This document shows positions 1 to 10,682 of a stretch of DNA of 64,000 bases, in pieces. The position numbers were made by a program, and so were the translations under genes. Location of the stretch: positions 21,244,772-21,308,771 of the forward strand of contig CM065710.1 in assembly GCA_017654935.2 (NCBI GenBank), written 5' to 3'. Each line of letters opens with the position of its first letter. Positions within the stretch are counted from its first letter, which is position 1. Source of the stretch: Phymorhynchus buccinoides (Eukaryota > Mollusca > Gastropoda > Neogastropoda > Raphitomidae). The notes below the pieces were generated by a model, which did no database searches, had not been told where the DNA came from, and saw only the letters and a list, made by a program, of their open reading frames with translations.

Positions 1-1090
1 AGTGTCGAGACATCACAAAAGTCATGTACCATGCCCAAATCCAAATAACATATAATACCGATCTTACCATTTATATAAAAACAGCAGAAAATCAATGCAT
101 TTGAAGAGGCGAGATGCGCCTCCATGTAGATCTGAATCATAGCAACCGCTGCACCAACATAGCAAAATCCATTAATCCACAAAGAATATAGTCTTGCAGT
201 TTACAAGGTTGAGAGCTATTTTAATGCAAATTGAACAAATCTTCGCAATAACAATTGTCATGTCCCGAATGATATTTAGTGTTTAAAACTCTTATTGCAT
301 AGATTAAGACCATATGAACCGGATCAGTTTTGGGGTGGAAAATAAAGTAATCTTACTGCATTGAAAATAGGGGAGAACGGAGCTGGTCCGCCTACTTTTT
401 AGCTTTTCTCGCCATAAAAGGTAAGCCAACTGAAGTAGAAGCTCATTTTTAGACCACTTGTTGAGTAAATGTATGGACATGTCGACAACATACGTTTATA
501 GAAAATTCAGTTGATTGAGATTCATTCGTTACAAATAATAGCAAAAATTAGACTTTTGCTCTCAACTTTTCTCAAATTAATGGACACTTTCCAATCTTAC
601 ACAGGACACGGCAGGAGGACAGCATGAGGCTCACAAGATCAAAATAATTCTACAGCAAAACACTTAGCAATAAAAATGAAATGAGGAACCTGTCGCGGGG
701 TCGGACAAGCCCTGATATCCCCTACTTTTGTCGCCCAGAAAATTGTCATCACCCAATGACGCATTTTTTGTTTGAAGACGTAAAAGTGGTGCTGACGTGT
801 GAGTAAGCAAGACAAGATCTTTTGGCTTTCTTCATAACAAAAGCGCCACGAACGGTGCAGTGGAAATCTAGTCGACTTTTGTACATCAAAACTTCAGAAG
901 CTAATGATTACCAACAAAAATAGATAACAGCTGTAAATATCGTGTTGGTGTTGACAAATGGTAAATACATTCTAATGATATTAATTATGTTTGAATGCAC
1001 GGACCTAATGATATTCATTATGTATTCTTGCACAAAAACTCACGCGCATTTTACACTGAGTTAAACACATTAATGAAATGTAAATGATAA
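1..1090. other. AT-rich non-coding DNA, no gene seen
   Basis: No open frame of note, no recognisable repeat array and no RNA gene can be supported here. The stretch is AT-rich single-copy-looking DNA. By position it is probably an intron of the dymeclin gene, whose preceding exons are not in the window, but nothing in the sequence proves this. Confidence 0.5.
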
Positions 1091-1092
1091 TA

Positions 1093-1633
1093 CAGTGGTC
1101 GCCGCTTTATAAAGCCATTTTGGGACCGACGAAAAATGGCTTTAATAAGCGGCGGATTTAATAACCGGTCCAGGATTACATCATTTTTTAATTTAAAAAA
1201 TTTGTGCTTCTCTTTTGTTTACGTCAGTCACACTTTCACACTTTCTTTCATCATTTACACTTGCTTGAATCTAAACACAACTTCACAAGGCCTCTTAAAC
1301 GATGTTGAACTTTTGTTTTGGTTTTTATTGACTGACATTCTTTTCTAAACTCAGTTACTTCGTGATACACGTGAGCGTGCACATAAATATGTCTTGAGTG
1401 ACACAAGTGACATATTTTCACGCCCCCAAAAAAGAAAATAACCCAAAAAAGAACAAAATCGTGTGAGTTTTAGTGATTTATCTGAGAAAAGTGGCTTTAA
1501 TAAGCGGCGGGGTGGTTTTATTAAGCGGCTTTTTTTAATACATAACATATAGTGAAAAATCTGGACCGTAAGAAATCGGCTTTAATAAGCGGCTGGCTCT
1601 ATTAACGGCGGTTTTATAAAGCGGCGACCACTG
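1093..1633. mobile_element. MITE, pogo/Tigger-like, TA target duplication
   Basis: The two ends are inverted repeats of about 25 bp that begin CAGTGGTCGCCGC and end with its complement GCGGCGACCACTG. A TA dinucleotide flanks each side. Internally the theme 'gctttaataagcggc' recurs in several places near both ends, so the termini are compound. TA duplication plus CAGTGG ends is typical of the Tc1/mariner-pogo (Tigger) group of DNA transposons. No transposase frame is present in the 541 bp, so this is a non-autonomous element. The family assignment comes from the ends only. Confidence 0.8.
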
Positions 1634-1639
1634 TAATGA

Positions 1640-2629
1640 GATCTAAAAACAAGGAGTTAATGTGATAATTAGATGTTACAATAAGTGTTTTGGTGGCATT
1701 CGGCTGGGCCTTCTTTCTCATGTTTGGAGATGGGTATATAGTATTATGTTGTTACAACATTAAAACATATACAGTATGTGTACAGCACAACATGTGTGGT
1801 TGTGCATATGTTTTTTGTTTTTCTTTTAGTATTAGCACACAACATCCGGATTTTCTGTGGTAAAATGATCAATAAGTAAAAGAAAGAAGGAAAGAAATAA
1901 GTGCATTTGTCCGTATTTCCCCTAATCCATATATTTGTTTACTAATTGATTATGTCCGCTCGAAAAATCCAGATGTCGTGTGTACGTGCCCTTAAGCATC
2001 AGGCATGACAACAGCTCCGCCGTCTCCGCCGAAATTTTTTTATCTCCGCCTTTTTTGGCGATCTTGATGTTATTCTCAAACGGCGCGGCCCATATTTGGA
2101 CGAGTGATGCTTGTGGCCGCGGGCAAAAAATGGCAGACCAAGCAACCCGCAAATGGTGTGTTTGAGATTTGGAAGGCGAAGTAGGATGCTAAATGCTGTG
2201 AAATGAGTATTTGCCCCCCCCGTCAACAAAAATGGCGGCGTATGTAGATGTTCGTTTTGACGGTAATTCGTAGTCGTACTCAACAAAAATTTCGGTACAT
2301 GTAAGCATTGCTTTGGACGGTAAGTGTTAGCTGCAAGCTGCAAGCCCCCCCCCCCCCCCCCCACCCCCACCCCCCCCCACACACACCGCCTAACAGTAGT
2401 TTTCATGCCTGATGCATAGTGTCTGTGTTTTGCAGCTGGTTTCACTCTCTGTCTGTAAGACAAAGTCAACATTTTATTCAGAGATGGGCGTTGAATACAA
2501 AAAACATACAAGTTTTTCTTTCACACATGCTGTAAGCGCATGTATGTGTGTGTGCTCGCTGGTATGTATGGATGTGTGCATGTTTCTTATATGGTGTGTA
2601 CGCATGTAACTTTGTTGTTTGTGTTCCAG
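1640..2629. other. Non-coding stretch with poly-C tract upstream of DYM exon A
   Basis: This is probably DYM intron. It contains a C/A-rich low-complexity run near 2345-2385 and a moderately GC-rich patch near 2000-2330 with short open frames on both strands that resemble nothing I know. The last bases form a plausible pyrimidine-rich acceptor (gtgttccag) for the exon that begins at 2630. Confidence 0.45.
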
Positions 2630-2760
2630 TGCCATGCATGCACCTCTGCTAGTGAAGGTGTTAATGTGGAACTACATCAACCAAGAAAAATGTCCGCCCG
2701 AGCTGTACAAGGCGAATGAGGAGTCAGGATTCTTCTCTTCTGTCACGTCTACACTGGCCT
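2630..2760 (+). CDS. DYM: Dymeclin exon A
   Basis: This internal exon of dymeclin encodes about 43 residues including MHAPLLVKVLMWNY and SGFFSSVTSTLA. It is bounded by the acceptor gtgttccag and a consensus donor GTGAGT. It begins with the last base of a split codon and ends one base into the next codon (phase 1), which fits the two-base start of exon B. Dymeclin is a peripheral Golgi protein needed for Golgi organisation and secretory traffic; loss in humans causes Dyggve-Melchior-Clausen dysplasia. Assignment of this exon rests on the splice phase and position, because its sequence is less conserved than the later exons. A decayed copy of its 3' end lies directly downstream. Confidence 0.75.
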
Positions 2761-2844
2761 GTGAGTTAGCAATAATAACTGAAGAAAAATGATCAGTACA
2801 TGTAGTAATAAGAGTCATAAATGATAATAATAATTCTGATGACC

Positions 2845-2934
2845 AAAAAAAATGTCCCCCCCCCCTCCCCACCCACTGAACTGTTTAAAGTGAAGGAGGG
2901 GTCAAGATTCTTTTCTTGTGTTCTACATTGGTCT
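2845..2934 (+). pseudogene. Decayed partial copy of DYM exon A
   Basis: From about 2845 the sequence follows the second half of exon A (ccaaaaaaaatgtcc against ccaagaaaaatgtcc, then gaactgtttaaa against gagctgtacaag). It ends in the same donor GTGAGT at 2935. Over the last 61 bases of exon A the copy is 4 bases shorter, which breaks the frame, and a C-rich tract interrupts its middle. It reads as an old tandem duplicate of the exon 3' end with its splice donor, no longer usable as coding sequence in frame. Confidence 0.65.
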
Positions 2935-3180
2935 GTGAGTCACTATAAATAATGGTCAACATTGTTGACTTGGTTTTCATTCAAAGCTACATTGGTCTGT
3001 GAGTCACTAAATAATGGTCAACATTGCGGACTTGGTTTTCATTCAAAGCTACATTGGTCTGTGAGTCACTAAATAATGGTCAACATTGCAGACTTGGTTT
3101 TCATTCAAAGCTACATTGGTCTGTGAGTCACTAAATAATGGTCAACATTGCGGACTTGGTTTTCATTCAAAGCTATCATT
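2925..3180 (+). repeat. 62-64-bp tandem repeat, four copies, each with a GTGAGT donor
   Basis: Units begin acattggtctgtgagtcac at 2925, 2989, 3051 and 3113. The first unit is the end of the decayed exon A copy, so the array grew from a duplicated exon-intron border. Each unit keeps the donor-like GTGAGT. A short (caggt)n run follows at about 3184-3206. Confidence 0.9.
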
Positions 3181-3394
3181 TTCAGGTCAGGTCAGGTCAG
3201 GTCATATCAGGACAACTAGGCCTCACAGCATCTCAAGTGTTCTTTCTCATAATTGGTTTATTTTTAAAAAGTTTAAGTCATCAATGATGATTGTGTTGTC
3301 GTAGGTAAATTCATTGCATGTGACGTCATAAATGTAATTTAGATGGATTTTTAAGCAGAGTATCTTTTTTAAGATTAATTTCCTCCCATTTGGG

Positions 3395-3715
3395 ATACGT
3401 GGGGGTGGGGGGGGGGGGGGGGGGTGTCTTTGTACAAATGGTTCCCTCTCTTCTGGAAGTTCTGTGCTTGTAACTTCCTCTAATCTGTCACTCTCTTTGA
3501 CTCTGCCTTTTCCGTTTGCTTAGTGTCATCTACTATCTTTCTGCCTTACTGGTTCATTCTCCTGACTTTTTTCAAGAAACAAAGATTTTCTCCAGCCAAA
3601 GACAGACATGCTGAGTCTAACTATTTCTTAGTTAGGTGCATAACGGCAGCATGATGCATCTGCACTGTCATTTGACAGGAAACTGCCTGAGTGATCGAAG
3701 AAGAAGATGAATTTT
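3395..3715 (+). repeat. Dispersed repeat family S, copy 1 (SINE-like)
   Basis: A poly-G run is followed by sequence shared with copies near 28526-28960, 35420-35710 (minus), 53396-53680 and 55260-55825. Shared blocks include 'gtacaaatggttcc', 'tgtgcttgtaacttcctctaatctg' in part, and 'ctctttgactctgcctttt'. The copies end near a (gaa)n tail. No RNA polymerase III boxes were confidently seen, so this is called a SINE-like dispersed repeat only. The end of this copy also matches the segment beside the palindrome at 35206-35403. Confidence 0.7.
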
Positions 3716-3985
3716 GAATGGTGTCTATGTCTAATACCAACAGTCCCTGAAAATGCCCATGGCTCCCTTTCCTTGTTGTTAGCCAACAAGACGCTGTCAC
3801 TTAGAAACAAGAAAAGTATTTCGCCACGAAGCTGAAATCGCTGCAGACAACATTCCCTTAAGTCAAAGGACAATGAGCTGATTGAATTGAATTGAATTGA
3901 ATTGAAAATGACTGTTATATCAATTGTGCTTATTGTGGAAGCAGTGGTTGCAAATTGTGCTCCTGTTCCTGTTTTCCACCAACAG

Positions 3986-4189
3986 CCAGCCTGTGGTCGG
4001 TGATGACGCTGGGCATGGGGGGCGGGGGGAAGGAGAAGAAGGAGGAGGGGGCGGAGTCTGGGGAGACGCTGCTGGCCAATCAGAGCCTTCTGCTGCTGCT
4101 GGTGCTGACCAATCACTGCACAGCGCCTGACAGCACCGGGGCCCCCAACCCGTACAGGGAGGCACTGTTTTCTTTCACCGATTCCAACG
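3986..4189 (+). CDS. DYM: Dymeclin exon B
   Basis: The exon encodes about 68 residues including the dymeclin signature LLANQSLLLLLVLTNHCT followed by NPYREALFSFTDSN. Vertebrate dymeclin has the same hydrophobic 'NQSLLLLLVL' block followed by NPYRQA. The acceptor is ccaccaacag. The donor GTTGGT at 4190 is weak. The start (two bases) completes the split codon from exon A; the end is one base into a codon and matches the two-base start of exon C. A Gly/Glu/Lys-rich loop precedes the conserved block. The end of the exon with its donor is repeated 70 bp downstream. Confidence 0.9.
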
Positions 4190-4275
4190 GTTGGTTCCCC
4201 AGTTTGGGTGGTGGTTTTTAGTGTTTGCTTTTCTCTGTTTTCTTTCACCGATTCCAACGGTTGGTTCCCCAGTTT
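4165..4275 (+). repeat. Direct duplication of the exon B 3' border
   Basis: A 41-bp block (4165-4205), made of the last 25 bases of exon B and the first 16 of the intron, recurs identically at 4235-4275. Both copies keep the donor GTTGGT. The 29 bases between them are G/T-rich. The second copy ends where LINE A begins. Confidence 0.9.
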
Positions 4276-4289
4276 AGGTTTGCAACTTT

Positions 4290-5617
4290 CCATTAGATTG
4301 GGCAAAATCAATAATCATACTGATTCATAAAAAAGGTGATGTAAACAACCCCGATAATTATCGAGGGGTTGCACTAACAAGCATCATAAGTAAAGTTTAC
4401 ACTCACATATTAAGCAAAAGATTATCACTTTGGGCAAAAAGGGAAGAAAAAATAACGAACAGGCAGGATTTAGAGCTGGCTACAGTACCATGGACCACAT
4501 CCTCACTCTTTATTCCTTGCTACAGAAATATTTACTTTGCAATACTAAACTTTATGTCGCATTTGTGGACTTTGGTAAGGCATTTGACTCTGTTAATCGC
4601 AATGCTTTATGGAATGTTCTCCGTAATAGTGGGGTGAATGGTAAGTTATACAGGGCGTTAAGAGGTGTTTATAAATCTGTGCTGGCATGTGTTCGTGTTA
4701 AGAGTGACTATTCAAATTATTTTAATTGTCTGAATGGTGTCAAACAAGGTTGCCTATTAAGCCCACAATTGTTTTCTTTCTTTATAAAGGAATTGGCAGT
4801 AGAATTATCTTCTAGAGGAAAACATGGTTTTCAGTTATTACCAGGGGCAATTGAGGTATTATTGTTATTATTTGCTGATGACTTTATCCTTTTGTCAGGG
4901 ACAGTGATTGGCCTACAGAATCAATTGAAAATGTTAAAGTTGGAAGCAGATCTCTTAGATAAGACAAATATCATAGTTTTTAGAAATGGTGGACACATTT
5001 CGGCACACGAAAAATGGTATTATGGAAGCTTAGAAGTAAAAGTGGTTAATTCATACAAATATTTAGGTATGATATTCTCAACGAAATTATCATTGAATTA
5101 TGCATGGGATGAGTATTATAGAAAGGGTAAAAAAGGGGTTATTCAAATTCTAAAATCCTTAAGAAAACTCAATTGTTGTGATTGTAATATATTCTGGAAA
5201 ATGTTTGACGCTCAAATTGAACCGTTAATTACGTACTCTTCTGAAATTTGGGGATTAAATGTAAATCAACAAGTTGAAAAAGTGCATACCTATGCAATGA
5301 AAAGATTTCTTCGAGTACCAATGCATTCATCAAACACTGTTTTATATGGAGAGACGGGCAGGTACCCCTTATACATTAGAACATTTTTAAGATGTATAAA
5401 ATACTGGTTGAAACTGTTGAAGCTTCCGCAGTCACGTTTATGCAGGCAGGCTTATGACATGATGCTTTTACAGGTGGAATTAGGTAAAGAGAATTGGGCG
5501 TTCAAGGTAAAAACTGTTTTATCTAAGCATGGTTTTGGAATTGTATGGTTAACTCAAGAAGTAGGCAGTGAACGACAATTTATTTCTGAATTTAAAGATA
5601 GAATCATTTGTTCCTAG
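4290..5617 (+). pseudogene. LINE A reverse transcriptase fragment
   Basis: An open frame of 395 codons covers most of the RT domain: NEQAGFRAGYSTMDH (finger region), VDFGKAFDSVNR (motif A with catalytic Asp), GVKQGCLLSP (motif B) and FADDFILLS (catalytic ADD, motif C), then the thumb with SYKYLG. The preceding part (4290-4440), with IIILIHKKGDVNNPDNYRG and ALTSIISKVY, is in another frame because of a one-base change near an A-rich run at about 4446. The endonuclease domain is missing, as in most 5'-truncated LINE insertions. Transcription would come only from the host intron. Confidence 0.85.
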
Positions 5618-6379
5618 AAGCAAAACTGGCATTCAGATATGGAAAGTAAAGAAAAGTATAGATGGTTCTTTTCATTTAAAAGTACATTTCAGGCAGAAAG
5701 GTTTTTAAGTGCAATTACAGAGAAATGGCATAGGATAATGTTTGCAAGATTTAGAGTAAGAACCCTAGGCTTTCATGAAGCAAAAGATGGTTCGATTGTG
5801 GTACATCTATAGGACACCCATGTCCTTTATGTGGCCATATTGTGGATGATGAGAGTCATTTTTTGTTCAATTGTGTTGCATACAATGAGGTTAGAAAAAA
5901 AATGTTCGTTCATTAAATCAGATACAGTGGAATCCGCTTTATCGGCCTTCGGATAATCGGCCAAAGCCGCTTAATCGGCCAATTTCCTAATATACGGATT
6001 TTTTTCTTTTTAAGCATACATGTGTTATTTTGTTCGTTTTTACAGCCAAAGCTGAAATCTTCAATTTCGCTTTATTGGCCAGTTTTTCTCTCTTATTTTT
6101 CCTCTTTACCCCTTTTTTTGAGAGGGAGAACAACAGACAAACTGACAACACGCTTTTGACGTTTACATGGTTGAGTGTGAAGTTGGAAGGTGAGCTGTTG
6201 TCAATTGAAAGACCCTGCATGGCGTTAAAATCACTCAAGAAAACAAAAGCATTGTCTTTTACTCGTGCTTCTGTCAAGTTGTAGGATTAATAAAGTGTTC
6301 ACATACAGTACACATACACTGTATTGTATGAACTCTTGTGTTTTGACAGATTTTATTCATTCAGTGTGACGCTGTTGCC

Positions 6380-7297
6380 CCTTCGATTTCCACTACCTCC
6401 GACTTCTCCTTCCCCCACTCTTCTTACGAACTTGTCCACCTCACTCTCTCTTCACCCCGATCTTCCCTTCACCTGTTCTGCCTGTACCGCCCCCCTCCCA
6501 GCAAGAAGAACCAGTTGAAAGATTCACTCTTCCTGGACGAACTCCCCGACTTGCTAGAGCACATGAACTCTTTGAAAGGTCGTTCAGTACTGGTGGGGGA
6601 CTTCAACTTTCACTGGGACAATCCATCAAACAGCTACACAGCTCGGTTGAGGGACCTTTTTGAGTCTTTTGGTTTGAACCAGTCCGTCAACTCCCCCACT
6701 CACAGATCCGGTCATGTTCTCGACTGGGTCGTCCATCCTGATGGCGATCTGGTCGAATCAGCCACCCCCAGTATGACCCTGACCTCTGACCACTACGCTG
6801 TCCTAACCCAACTCAACATCTCCATTCCTGCCAAGCCTCCCAGGTACGTGGAGACCAGGGACTTCGCCTCCATCGACCTTGAAGCCTTCAGAGCTGATCT
6901 GCTGGTGTCTCTCCAGTCGGTGCCAACTCCCTCTGCTGAGAAGTTTCATGGCCTTTTCCTGGACGTCATCGACCGCCACGCCCCTGTGCTTCGACGCAGA
7001 GTCTCCAGTCGTCCACCCTCGCCCTGGTTCCCAGCTGTCGCCTCCCAAGTGCTGGACGCTAAACGAGATAGGCGTAGGGCAGAAAGACAATGGATCAAAA
7101 CTAAGCTGGAAATTCATAAACAGATATTGCAAATTGCAAACAATGTTGTTAATGAAATTGTACAACAGGCTAAGTCAGTGTACTACAATGCAAAAATAGC
7201 AGCATGCACTACCACCAAGCAGCTGTTCAATGTCACAGATGCACTGATGGGGAGATTGAAATCATCCCCACTTCCTTCTTCTGTCATGTCTTTCTGA
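6380..7297 (+). pseudogene. LINE B endonuclease fragment and linker
   Basis: The frame shows SSYELVHLTLSS and LFCLYRPPPSKKN, then VLVGDFNFHWD and TLTSDHYAV. These are the conserved GDFN and SDH motifs of apurinic-like endonucleases in LINEs. The N-terminal catalytic part is missing. The frame then runs through a basic linker (DAKRDRRRAERQW) toward the RT and is lost near 7290 by a small indel within a TTCT repeat. Confidence 0.8.
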
Positions 7298-8990
7298 TCT
7301 GCCCCAAACATTTAGTGACTTTTTTACTGGCAAAATCAGAACTCTCCGAGTGAGCCTGGACTCTCAGTCTGTGCCAGTACCTGATGTTCATTATGCCTCT
7401 TTTACTGGCAATCCTTTTACAGGTTTCGAGCCTGTGACTGACACTCTGGTTAAAGATGTTATCCAGAAAACTGCTATTAAGACATGTGTGCTTGATCCCC
7501 TTCCCTCCTCTTTGCTATCTGCAGTCATGGATGATCTGTTGCCTTGCATCACCGCTATTGTCAATGAATCCCTCACTTCAGGCTGCTTTCCCTCTGCACT
7601 AAAAACTGCTATCGTTCGACCTCTGCTCAAGAAATCTTCTCTAGACCCTGAAAACCTGAAAAACTACCGTCCTGTTTCCAACCTTTCCTTTTTGTCTAAA
7701 ATCATTGAAAAGATCGCTCTTCTCCAACTCCAGGATCACCTTGACTGCAATAATCTGCTCTATCCTTTGCAGTCTGCCTATCGCTCTGGTCACAGTACCG
7801 AAACAGCTCTTCTGAAAATAGTCAATGATCTTCTCTGTGCTCTCGATGATGGTCAGATCTCTCTTCTCTCCCTACTAGACCTGTCCTCTGCCTTTGACAC
7901 TATCGATCACCAAACACTTCTATCTCGACTTCAACATACCTTTGGCGTCTCTGACACAGCACTCTCGTGGTTTCATTCCTATCTCTCTGATCGCACTCAA
8001 GTTGTCTCTGTTAATGGCCTCTCTTCTCGTTCAGCTGCTTTGGAGCATGGTGTTCCTCAGGGCTCTGTCTTGGGACCTATTCTCTTTGTCCTTTATACAC
8101 AACCCATTTCCGACATTGTTTCTCATCATGGCATTTCCCATCACTGCTTCTCTGACGACAACCAGATTTACTCGTCTGCAGATCCTTCTCTGCTTCCATC
8201 CATTATTCAACGTACACAATCATGCATTGCTGACATTAAATCATGGATGACTAACAACAAGCTCCAACTGAACAATGGTAAAACAGAAATGATTTTCATT
8301 GTACCCAAGAAACTCTTGTCAGCAAACTCTGTCCCCACTTCCATCCAGTTAGAAAACTCTCTTATCCACACTTCTACCACTGTACGCAATCTTGGCGTCA
8401 CACTTGATCAGACTCTTTCCTTCCAAAACCAGATTTCCTCTGTCTGTCGTGCTTGTTACTTAGAACTTCGGCGCATTGGATCTGTAAGACATCTTCTTTC
8501 CGAGGAAGCTACAAAAACTCTCATCTCTGCCTTCGTACTCTCCAGACTAGATTACTGTAATTCCCTTCTTGCTGGCTGCCCACAAACTGTTCTCGCTAAA
8601 CTTTAAAAAAATTCAAAACAATGCTGCTCGCCTTGTACTGATGTGCTCCAAATTCTCTCATTCTACCCCTATGCTTGAATCTCTTCACTGGCTTCCTGTT
8701 GGAAAGCGTATCGACTACAAGCTCTCTCTGCTCTGTTACAAGTCCCTGAATGGTCTTGCTCCTTCTTATCTCACTGATCTCCTGAACCTTTACACACCTC
8801 TTAGACAGTTACGCTCCTCTTCTGACACTTCTCTCCTCCAGATCCCTCGTTACCGCACCAGGACTCTCGGTGAACGTTCCTTCTCTTTTCAGGCCTCCTC
8901 TACTTGGAACAAACTCCCTCTTCCTCTCCGTTCTGCCAACTCCCTTTCTTCATTTAAGTCTTCCCTCAAAACCACTCTCTTCAAATCGTA
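7298..8990 (+). pseudogene. LINE B reverse transcriptase
   Basis: RT motifs are in order: NYRPVSNLSFLSKIIEK, QSAYRSGHSTETALL, SLLDLSSAFDTIDH (motif A), GVPQGSVLGP (motif B), CFSDDNQIY (motif C; SDD with Asn where most relatives have Thr) and NLGVTLD. The frame breaks at about 8604 in a run of A and continues in the neighbouring frame to the stop near 8991, with the C-terminal signature IPRYRTRTLGERSFSF and TWNKLP common in CR1/L2-like elements. The break in the A run could be a sequencing error. Confidence 0.85.
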
Positions 8991-9068
8991 GCCTGCTCTG
9001 TTCTTTTGGAAAGTAATTTTTGTCCCTTCTCTGCGCGTGTGTTTGTGTGCAGTGTGTGGTTTGTGCGG

Positions 9069-9109
9069 GCGTGTGTGTGTGTGTGTGTGTGTGTGGTGTG
9101 GTGTGGTGT

Positions 9110-9151
<42 letters not shown>
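9069..9151 (+). repeat. (GT)n microsatellite
   Basis: A nearly uninterrupted GT dinucleotide tract with a few GTGGT interruptions lies in the 3' UTR of LINE B. Short open frames rich in Val/Cys (plus) or His/Thr (minus) across it are artefacts. Confidence 0.95.
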
Positions 9152-10333
9152 GTTTGTGTGTGCGCGTGCATGTGTGTGTGTATGCGAGGAAATGTTTGAC
9201 ATTCTCATATTTTCTACTGCTTGTTGTTGTTGCTGTTGTTGTTTGTCTTTGTTTTGTGGGGGGGGTATTCATTTATTTGTTTATTATTGTAAGCGCTTAG
9301 GGCTTGTTTAAGATTAAGCGCATATAAATGCTCATTATTATTATTATTATTATTTCAATTTGTCTCTCACACTGGAAGTCACTTCACACTAAGAACTGAC
9401 AGCTGACAGGATGGCTTGTTTAAGCGAGAGATTTTAATGAATCTACATGTACATCTGTAATCAAAATAAAATTGTTGTTTTTAACATAGCGATTCGTCTT
9501 TAATTACATGTAAAGTGTATGTATCCAGACTCAAAACACACACACACACACATACACACATCACAAAAAGGGAAAGAATTTGAATTTGAACTGCAACATT
9601 TAATTTTGACGTCATTGCTTTTGACTTGCATAATTGCGTCATACAGTTTCTCGATGTTCGTTTTATCGGCCGATTCGCTTTATCGACCACATTTTGCCTT
9701 GTCCCCAAAGTGGCCGATAAAGCGGATTCCACTGTATTGCTAAAAGACAAGATGTAGCTTTTATTTTATCATCAAAGGATGACCAGGTAATTCAGTCTGT
9801 TGCAAAATACATTGCAGAGGCTACGAACATAAGAAATAAGTAAAGCTTTCTTTTCTAATAAGGAATCGTTTCGAGTGCAAATGTACATGTATACAAGGTA
9901 GTCATTAAGTTTGGGTGGTCGACCAATAATACACTTCTTTTAAAAGATCGAACTCCTTCTCTTCTCTTTATTATAAAACACAAAGGAGGAAATCCTCGAA
10001 ACAAGAGATTAGATGTGTGTTGTTGGTTTTTTTCATTTGATTTTTGGCCACACGGAAATGGAACGATGTAAGAATCAAGTAATGTTTATTGTTGTTTCCA
10101 TCTACCTTATTTTTTAAATGGACTTAATTCTTTTGATGTTGACAATGGCCATTTTGTATTGTATACTTGTCGATTACTCTCCCCCCTTGTCATAAGGGTA
10201 ATGTTGGTAATGACAATAAATGTCAAATTGTCAAATTGTCTCTCTCGTTTTCTGAAACTGTACTTTGATTGCGTTGACTTTGACGTAATTTAAAATGTTA
10301 GGCCTCTTATGACTTAAGAACAATAAAATATGT

Positions 10334-10459
<126 letters not shown>

Positions 10460-10503
10460 TTGATAATCTTAAATAGAAGGAGTTTTTCCTGTTCCCTTTT
10501 CAG

Positions 10504-10682
10504 CGGATGTTGCTGGTCCAATTGGAGCTAAGGCGACCTTCAAGCTGGACTATGGCAAGGTGTACGACACGCTGAGCTGCACGCTGCACGACGACCAGAC
10601 CACGCTGCTCATGTACCTGCTGATCCACCAGAACCAGGGCATGAAGCAGTTCATCCTGTCACGGACCAACATCGACATCTTG
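10504..10682 (+). CDS. DYM: Dymeclin exon C
   Basis: The exon encodes about 59 residues: DVAGPIGAKATFKLDYGKVY, then DTLSCTLHDDQTTLLMYLLI, HQNQGMKQFILSRTNIDIL. Vertebrate dymeclin has the same pattern, with a tyrosine-containing helix followed by DQATLLLY.LLHQN. The acceptor is ttcccttttcag and the donor is GTCAGT at 10683. The two-base start completes the codon of exon B; it ends in phase 0. The last 85 bases plus the donor are the founding unit of the 98-bp array that follows immediately. Confidence 0.93.

Larger units (their letters stand above)
6370..9352 (+). mobile_element. LINE B, CR1/L2-like non-LTR retrotransposon
   Basis: The element has an endonuclease remnant, a full RT domain and a 3' end 'taagcgcttag...gcgcatataaatgctc' followed by (att)n at about 9338-9352. 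This short microsatellite tail is characteristic of CR1/L2-type LINEs. Coding capacity from 6380 to 8990 is broken by only about two single-base frame changes, so it is fairly young. It is 5'-truncated and sits in the sense orientation inside the MITE. A (GT)n tract has expanded in its 3' UTR. Confidence 0.88.
5925..9734. mobile_element. MITE, pogo/Tigger-like, split by LINE B
   Basis: The left end begins CAGTGGAATCCGCTTTATCG and the right end is its inverted complement, closing at CCACTG (9734), with TA on both flanks. The right end also carries the inner theme of repeated 'tttatcggcc'. Without LINE B the element is roughly 800 bp: left part to about 6330, right part from about 9353. No transposase was seen. 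It is of the same general type as the element at 1093-1633 but has different terminal sequence. Confidence 0.85.
5618..9843 (+). pseudogene. LINE A C-terminal zinc-knuckle region, split by an insertion
   Basis: After the frame break at 5617, frames at 5620-5920 read a C-terminal domain with 'CPLCGHIVDDESHFLFNC', a Cys/His knuckle typical of LINE C-termini. It is cut at 5924. The continuation at 9737-9843 reads as far as YIAEATNIRNK and a stop. The two halves flank a TA duplication. Confidence 0.75.
4276..10240 (+). mobile_element. LINE A, 5'-truncated non-LTR retrotransposon, interrupted by nested elements
   Basis: Reverse transcriptase coding sequence begins near 4290 and its C-terminal domain runs to about 5920. 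It resumes at 9735 after a 3.8-kb insertion and stops at 9843. The 3' UTR continues to about 10240 and ends in short repeats of 'caaattgt'. Removing 5925-9734 and one TA rejoins the C-terminal frame, which is direct evidence that the inner element inserted later. The clade is uncertain; the RT resembles those of I/Jockey-superfamily elements common in marine invertebrates. It lies in the sense orientation in a DYM intron. Confidence 0.85.

Noticed and set aside
1922..2511. Basic 170-codon open frame on the minus strand before exon A
   Set aside because: Contains a Gly run from poly-C and no recognised domain; no transcript-like structure.
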